Below, piece after piece: positions 62,901 to 64,000 of a stretch of 64,000 bases of DNA. Source of the stretch: Stratiolaelaps scimitus (lineage: Eukaryota; Arthropoda; Arachnida; Mesostigmata; Laelapidae); the NCBI GenBank assembly GCA_019614645.1, contig JABWDB010000015.1, forward strand, positions 3,472,001 through 3,536,000. The letters are read 5' to 3'. A program made the translations under genes and the position numbers. Positions within the stretch are counted from its first letter, which is position 1; every line of letters begins with the position of its first letter. Below the pieces are notes generated by a model. The model was not told the DNA's origin. It was given only the letters and a program-made list of their open reading frames with translations, and made no database searches.

Positions 62901-63784
62901 GCTGGGCCAGTCAACTGTAGGTGCCCAATGTGTCGGCCAGTATGACCGGCGATTGCAGAATCAGCTAGAGACGAGGGAGAGAAAGAGAGCGAGAGAGAGA
63001 GAGAGAGCATTCTGTTGATGCGCACGATGCAGAACTCGACTCCGACATACCCTGTGATTATACGTGATCATAAGTGACGTAGAATATGCTATTGTTGCCA
63101 TCGTGTTAGCTTATATACCCCTATAAACAGTATTATATTATGCCTGTACACAACAATCTTAGCACCCGAAGTGCAGAAAGTGACATGTCCATCCGTTCGT
63201 CGATGTAATCGATGGATGGGGGTCTCCCTAGAAGTGACGACTGAGTGTGGGTCGACAGTGAAACAGGAGCTAACAGAATTTTGTTTCTTCCTCGTGAACC
63301 TGTTCACGTGTGCGTATGTGTGTGTTGGCGTGTTGTGCCTGGTGATGATATCGTGTACGTGGCGTACCACGCTCGCGTCGTCGCCGCACCCGTTATGCTG
63401 TGGCCCTCGCCGGCGATCTTCATCGCACGCGTCACAGGTCCTGGTCAGCAGCAGCAGCTAACGACGATCGCTGCCGCTGGCACCACAACCGCGACTGGGA
63501 CCGGGGCGTTCCTGAAGAGCACAGTTGGAGCCGGACAGATGGTGAGCAACCAGCAACAGCTGCAGCCGAGGATTGCGCCTCAGTCCAGTGCCGGTGTGAT
63601 CGGCTCCGGAGCGGTCCAGGATTCGAAGAAGTCCGCTGGCGGCAATCTCATCGACAAGCCGCTGCATATGGCGGTCCCGCCAGTCGCCGCTCGCCTGGCC
63701 CCGCCGACGATACCATTGACATCCGTCTCGCAGCACTCCGGGGCGCATCAAAACCAGTCAGCTTACGCGCCAGAGCATTTACAG
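20729..63784 (+). CDS. Pc: Polycomb/CBX chromodomain protein, whole locus (9 exons visible, 3' end outside window)
   Basis: Family role (known): Polycomb/CBX is the PRC1 subunit that binds H3K27me3 through its chromodomain and keeps developmental genes silent in the nucleus. Seen here: nine exons join with matching phases (0, 2, 2, 0, 1, 0, 1, 1, 0) at GT-AG sites. Joined CDS: 20729-20794, 22389-22432, 43837-43902, 47514-47562, 54409-54739, 55195-56684, 56855-57467, 60134-61396, 63438-63784. The product starts MADSDSGDVFAAENIQKKR and has the class-specific core EYLVKWKGW and WEPEENILD. The aromatic cage is F10, W31, W34. Residues about 76-1423 are low complexity and longer than in any Pc/CBX I know (Drosophila Pc about 390 aa, human CBX2 about 530 aa). 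The C-terminal Pc box that contacts RING1 is not seen and should lie downstream. FAAE, EYLVKWKGW and WEPEENILD favour Pc/CBX2-4-6-7-8 over HP1 or MPP8. Assignment of exons 8-9 to the same transcript rests on phase and spacing only. Confidence 0.9.
20795..22388 (+). other. Polycomb intron 1
   Basis: 1.6-kb intron. It holds TA/CA-rich microsatellites (21018-21035 and 21216-21350), (TC)n runs at 22050-22119, and CAG/TTG triplet tracts near 21560 and 21720-21790. No conserved coding sequence was seen. Confidence 0.85.
21216..21350. repeat. Compound TA/CA microsatellite in intron 1
   Basis: Interrupted TATA, TACA and CACA tracts over about 135 bp. Frames through it give Tyr/Ile repeats and are not genes. 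Confidence 0.9.
22389..22432 (+). CDS. Pc: Polycomb exon 2: chromodomain core
   Basis: A 44-nt exon between a TTTACAG acceptor and AA|GTGAGT donor. It encodes GRVEYLVKWKGWGH plus two bases of K37. W31 and W34 complete the methyl-lysine cage. The motif EYLVKWKGW is diagnostic of Pc/CBX proteins. It is separated from exon 1 by 1.6 kb and from exon 3 by 21.4 kb. It is too short to show as a long open frame and was found by motif. Confidence 0.95.
25728..25815 (+). mobile_element. Family A SINE head fragment
   Basis: GGTTCGAGTCACGCGACAAC then CTGGTGAGATATCG matches TGTTCGAGTCCCGCGAC then CTGGCGAGGACATATCG in the 3.1-kb SINE. An A-box-like TGGCAGCTTCGACGG lies upstream. The tail was not found. 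Confidence 0.55.
29863..29887. repeat. Perfect palindrome, 12-bp arms
   Basis: GCAGACAAACCT, one T, then the exact complement AGGTTTGTCTGC. Located in intron 2; a B-box-like GGTTCGACT follows 8 bp later, so it may belong to a SINE. Confidence 0.9.
33000..33780. other. GC-rich island in intron 2
   Basis: GC-rich with (GCC)n near 33455-33490 and CCACCG tracts; open frames on both strands are proline- or arginine-rich from repeats. It may be an alternative promoter or nested non-coding transcript start, but nothing proves it. Confidence 0.4.
35684..35775 (+). repeat. Retroposon tail family R1, copy 4 (diverged)
   Basis: AGGTCCTCATAGTAATTAAT then AAGGTTAAGTGCCTAGAGGC and GGAATAGCTCAACC match copy 1 with several differences. 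Located in Polycomb intron 2. Confidence 0.6.
36559..36580. repeat. (TA)n microsatellite in intron 2
   Basis: 22 bp of pure TA repeats. Confidence 0.9.
37587..37930 (-). pseudogene. Decayed mariner transposase fragment
   Basis: The minus strand aligns by eye to the catalytic part of the complete mariner (about 44511-44850). Shared blocks include GAAGCAACCATACTCACAAA against GAAACAACCATAATCACATG, the following GGGCTCAAATCTGGAGAATA, and AATCTATTCGGCACTACCA. The match is interrupted by substitutions and indels and has no continuous frame. No terminal repeats were found. It is an older relative, not a copy of the intact element. Confidence 0.7.
40571..40635 (+). mobile_element. tRNA-like SINE head or tRNA pseudogene
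   Basis: A perfect T-arm (GCGGG, loop TTCGATC, CCCGC; 40610-40626) and A-box-like TGGCAAGCGGAGG. The acceptor ends pair for only 5 bp and no normal anticodon arm can be drawn, so it is not called a functional tRNA. Confidence 0.45.
41115..41669 (-). mobile_element. tRNA-derived SINE with poly(A) tail and 17-bp target-site duplication
   Basis: The 17-mer CCCGCGATTCCTTGTCT occurs at 41098-41114 and again at 41670-41686, exactly flanking this segment. The plus strand begins with a run of 23 T (41114-41136), so the element is inserted in antisense with a poly(A) tail. At its 5' end (minus strand) is a tRNA-like head: A-box-like TGGTGGACAAGG (about 41645-41656) and B-box-like GGTTCAAATCT (about 41597-41607). 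Together these mark a complete LINE-mobilised SINE. A perfect hairpin lies beside its tail. Confidence 0.8.
41145..41174. repeat. Perfect hairpin at the 3' end of the SINE
   Basis: Arms GGTGTTGGCATGC of 13 bp separated by TAAT, followed by its exact complement. Runs of G (41140-41146) and C (41182-41188) outside could extend the stem after a small bulge. It sits 8 bp from the poly(A) tract. Confidence 0.9.
43515..43625 (-). pseudogene. Possible mariner HTH relic
   Basis: The minus strand encodes FEFKIGDTAANT, very like FKFVLGDTAANT in the 4.6-kb mariner derivative (first HTH of the transposase). The similarity is short and the surroundings do not align, so this is a weak call. Confidence 0.35.
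43837..43902 (+). CDS. Pc: Polycomb exon 3: chromodomain C-terminal helix
   Basis: A 66-nt exon, acceptor TTCCTTCCAG, donor CA|GTAAGT. It finishes K37 and encodes HNTWEPEENILDIRLLEAFE then A and two bases of Q59. WEPEENILD is the hallmark of Polycomb-type chromodomains (HP1 and MPP8 differ here). The phases (2 in, 2 out) match exons 2 and 4. A mariner element sits 370 bp downstream in intron 3. Confidence 0.95.
44273..45557 (-). mobile_element. Complete mariner element, DD34D class
   Basis: A 1,285-bp Tc1/mariner-superfamily DNA transposon. The ends are perfect 26-bp inverted repeats (44273-44298 and 45532-45557) starting TTAGGTAGTCCCCAGC. It is flanked by TA on both sides (44271-44272, 45558-45559), the superfamily target-site duplication, within a (TA)n microsatellite. 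It carries one uninterrupted transposase gene in antisense to Polycomb. Size, ends and gene are all as expected for an intact mariner, suggesting recent insertion into intron 3. Confidence 0.95.
44395..45411 (-). CDS. Mariner transposase, apparently intact
   Basis: Cut-and-paste transposase, 338 aa from the ATG at 45411 (close to the usual 340-350). The frame stays open upstream to an ATG at 45522 (375 aa). I prefer the inner start because family members begin just before the first helix-turn-helix, here SPKNQREIIKFLFLQKHPPA. The N-terminal half has two HTH regions, including RTVQSWCERFNSGD and a linker KWVSYKLS equivalent to the WVPHEL motif. Catalytic residues from the inner start are D165 (SIDETW), D255 (LLDDNARPH) and D290 (YSPDLSPCDYG). 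The spacing of 34 residues between the second and third D is the mariner signature. No stop or frameshift is seen, so activity is possible but not shown. Confidence 0.93.
   Translation of the reverse strand: MDAAAKSSNSPKNQREIIKFLFLQKHPPAEIHRQLVNAYGRSALCLRTVQSWCERFNSGDMDTDDHRGGDHKSGATRDDRIDRIKAAFEQTRAWSMESLSAETLILRTTCYRIITNILKKKKINEKWVSYKLSADQMKMRVECSTSNLNTYTQQTSRLEHTVSIDETWVSLHRPPEKDQAKQWLRQGVVAASVAVPDRFGRKVLIILALDIKGVCYYDILAANEKLNASRCLGFLKGLMNKWRGDRQHRVWLLDDNARPHRTAEITTWMEGHNIEQWHQPPYSPDLSPCDYGCFHALKRAIGGVPYATVELLTKAIDNEIIYGNANGKYLAISKLPER
47514..47562 (+). CDS. Pc: Polycomb exon 4: basic tail after the chromodomain
   Basis: A 49-nt exon after the acceptor TTTTGCAG. It completes Q59 and encodes QAKESKRSLKRKRHQQ (residues 60-75). 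The basic run KRSLKRKR follows the chromodomain where CBX proteins carry basic, DNA-binding or NLS-like sequence. The donor CAG|GTCTGT is weaker than the others. Reading through it meets TAA within 24 nt, which supports splicing here. Phase 0 output fits exon 5. Confidence 0.82.
48429..48473. repeat. Compound (CA)n(TA)n microsatellite in intron 4
   Basis: CA repeats pass directly into TA repeats. Confidence 0.9.
51560..52510. other. GC-rich island in intron 4
   Basis: GC-rich with (CGC)n at about 52085-52118 and CAG tracts near 52021-52045. A 161-codon minus-strand frame (52264-51779) includes a hydrophobic stretch and Arg runs; I judge it likely a composition effect. A nested transcript cannot be excluded. 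Confidence 0.4.
54409..54739 (+). CDS. Pc: Polycomb exon 5: acidic/Ser-rich linker
   Basis: A 331-nt exon (residues 76-185 plus one base). Acceptor GTTTTTCAG, donor ATT T|GTAAGT. It starts EEADKDEQGSKSNSEDELAN and is rich in K, D, E, S and G, with SP motifs near RRSPLPSRP and FVESPAE. No folded domain is recognised. The composition resembles the disordered linkers of CBX2/4. Entry phase 0 and exit phase 1 agree with exons 4 and 6. Confidence 0.85.
55195..56684 (+). CDS. Pc: Polycomb exon 6: long Ser/Ala/Thr-rich disordered region
   Basis: A 1,490-nt exon (residues 186-682) between TGATTTCAG and ACC|GTAAGT. It has a His/Gln-rich start (HHQQ), a Gly/Ser stretch, a charged KHAREKEKDRDRDKDR run (about residues 327-343), a poly-Ser run near 405-415, and a KRIKVE motif at 389-394. 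That motif fits both a short basic NLS and a psi-K-x-E SUMO consensus (K392). Many Ser, Thr and Ala codons are repeated triplets (TCG, AGC, ACG), so slippage expansion is likely. The exon is the largest in the gene and is open throughout with no folded domain seen. Confidence 0.88.
56855..57467 (+). CDS. Pc: Polycomb exon 7: Thr/Ser/Pro-rich with first poly-Gln block
   Basis: A 613-nt exon (residues 683-886 plus one base) after the acceptor CAACTCCAG; donor AAA G|GTGAGT. It starts FPPMATVHSTTKTPPPAKTS. A Gln block interrupted by PK lies about residues 809-827 (57224-57280). Intron 6 before it is only 170 nt. No domain is recognised. Phase 0 in and 1 out match its neighbours. Confidence 0.85.
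57468..60133 (+). other. Polycomb intron 7
   Basis: 2.7-kb intron with a (TA)n run at 58025-58058, poly-C tracts near 58940-58966 and 59037-59048, and the structured (AGC)n/ATT array at 59460-59921, 212 bp before the poly-Gln exon. No coding sequence is supported. Confidence 0.85.
59460..59921. repeat. (AGC)n/ATT array with higher-order structure
   Basis: 154 triplets of AGC broken by 19 single ATT triplets. AGC run lengths in order: 4, 8,8,8,6,3, 8,8,8,6,3, 6,6,8,8,6,3, 8,5,15. The pattern 8,8,8,6,3 (114 bp) repeats exactly at 59475-59588 and 59589-59702, then in altered form. The last run is 15 pure AGC. In the two open plus-strand frames it would read Ser/Ile or Ala/Leu; the Gln (CAG) frame contains TAG stops. 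It lies in intron 7, so no product is called. Confidence 0.95.
60134..61396 (+). CDS. Pc: Polycomb exon 8: glutamine-rich region
   Basis: A 1,263-nt exon (residues 887-1307 plus one base). Acceptor ATGTTCAG, donor AAG G|GTGAGT. The first 45 codons are almost all CAA/CAG, broken only by PAS and PASK. More Gln/His blocks lie at 60632-60653, 60790-60896 and 61018-61098. Between them are Gly/Ser/Thr/Val-rich segments. Mixed CAA/CAG use means the tracts are not simple recent CAG expansions. Such Q-rich regions are common in arthropod transcription and chromatin factors. The AG-adjacent start is in frame with exon 7. If exons 8-9 belonged to another gene, a start and promoter would be needed and none is seen. 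Confidence 0.83.
61397..63437 (+). other. Polycomb intron 8
   Basis: 2.0-kb intron. Two (GATT)n/(TTGA)n runs occur at 61420-61449 and 61513-61540, a (TA)n run at 62474-62489 and a (GA)n run at 62970-63007. Nothing else recognised. Confidence 0.75.
63438..63784 (+). CDS. Pc: Polycomb exon 9: Gly/Gln/Ala-rich, last visible exon
   Basis: A 347-nt exon (residues 1308-1423). Acceptor CGCGTCACAG has a poor pyrimidine tract, so the exact 5' edge is the least certain in the gene. It is the acceptor that keeps phase 1 and frame. It begins PGQQQQLTTIAAAGTT and ends EHLQ at the donor CAG|GTAAGG. The frame stays open across the exon. A further exon outside the window must follow, since no stop or Pc box is reached. 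Confidence 0.75.
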
Positions 63785-64000
63785 GTAAGGGAGCGATGTT
63801 GCGAGGGGTAACGAGAGGCCGGAACGGGTGAAATATAAATTTGTCAATATAAATATATATAAATTTGTCAACAACAAATAAAATTACGTGGTCCATAGCA
63901 TTTTAGCTTAGTTGTAAAGTGCTCAAGACGTTTCCGTTGTAATTGATCTCGTCGGTTCTAGACGGGTTGTATTCTTTTCAATAAATTATAGTATAGACAT

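Overview
This is eukaryotic, almost certainly arthropod nuclear DNA. It has long introns with GT-AG splice sites, abundant (TA)n, (CAG)n and (GA)n microsatellites, a mariner transposon, a jockey/CR1-like LINE fragment and tRNA-derived SINEs. A chelicerate (tick or mite) is my best guess, but only from general impression; nothing in the sequence proves it.

The window is dominated by one plus-strand gene that I could assemble exon by exon with consistent splice phases: a Polycomb/CBX-type chromodomain protein. Nine coding exons were found (20729-20794, 22389-22432, 43837-43902, 47514-47562, 54409-54739, 55195-56684, 56855-57467, 60134-61396, 63438-63784). The last ends at a donor site, so the gene runs on past the right edge. 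The chromodomain is encoded by exons 1-3 and is split by a 21.4-kb intron. Exon 4 adds a short basic tail. Exons 5-9 encode a very long low-complexity region: first Ser/Thr/Lys/Asp-rich, then Ser/Ala/Thr-rich, then Gln-rich. At least 1,423 codons are visible, several times the length of Drosophila Pc or vertebrate CBX2/4/6/7/8. The C-terminal Polycomb repressor box is not in the window and is expected downstream.

Region by region: 1-12.3 kb is gene-poor sequence with decayed mobile elements (a four-copy retroposon tail family, a tRNA-derived SINE, two copies of a non-autonomous mariner relic, and a LINE reverse-transcriptase fragment). 12.3-14.6 kb is GC-rich with CAG/CCG tracts and no recognised gene. 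14.6-18.4 kb has nothing recognised except one old dispersed repeat. 18.4-20.7 kb is GC-rich and probably holds the Polycomb promoter and 5' UTR. 20.7-63.8 kb is the Polycomb gene. Its introns carry an apparently intact 1,285-bp mariner element with perfect 26-bp terminal inverted repeats (44273-45557), a decayed mariner fragment (37.6-37.9 kb), a full-length SINE with poly(A) tail and 17-bp target-site duplication (41115-41669), two GC-rich islands (33 kb and 52 kb), and a 462-bp (AGC)n/ATT array with higher-order repeat structure (59460-59921) just upstream of the poly-glutamine exon.

No second host protein-coding gene could be supported. Almost all other open frames are low-complexity shadows or chance.
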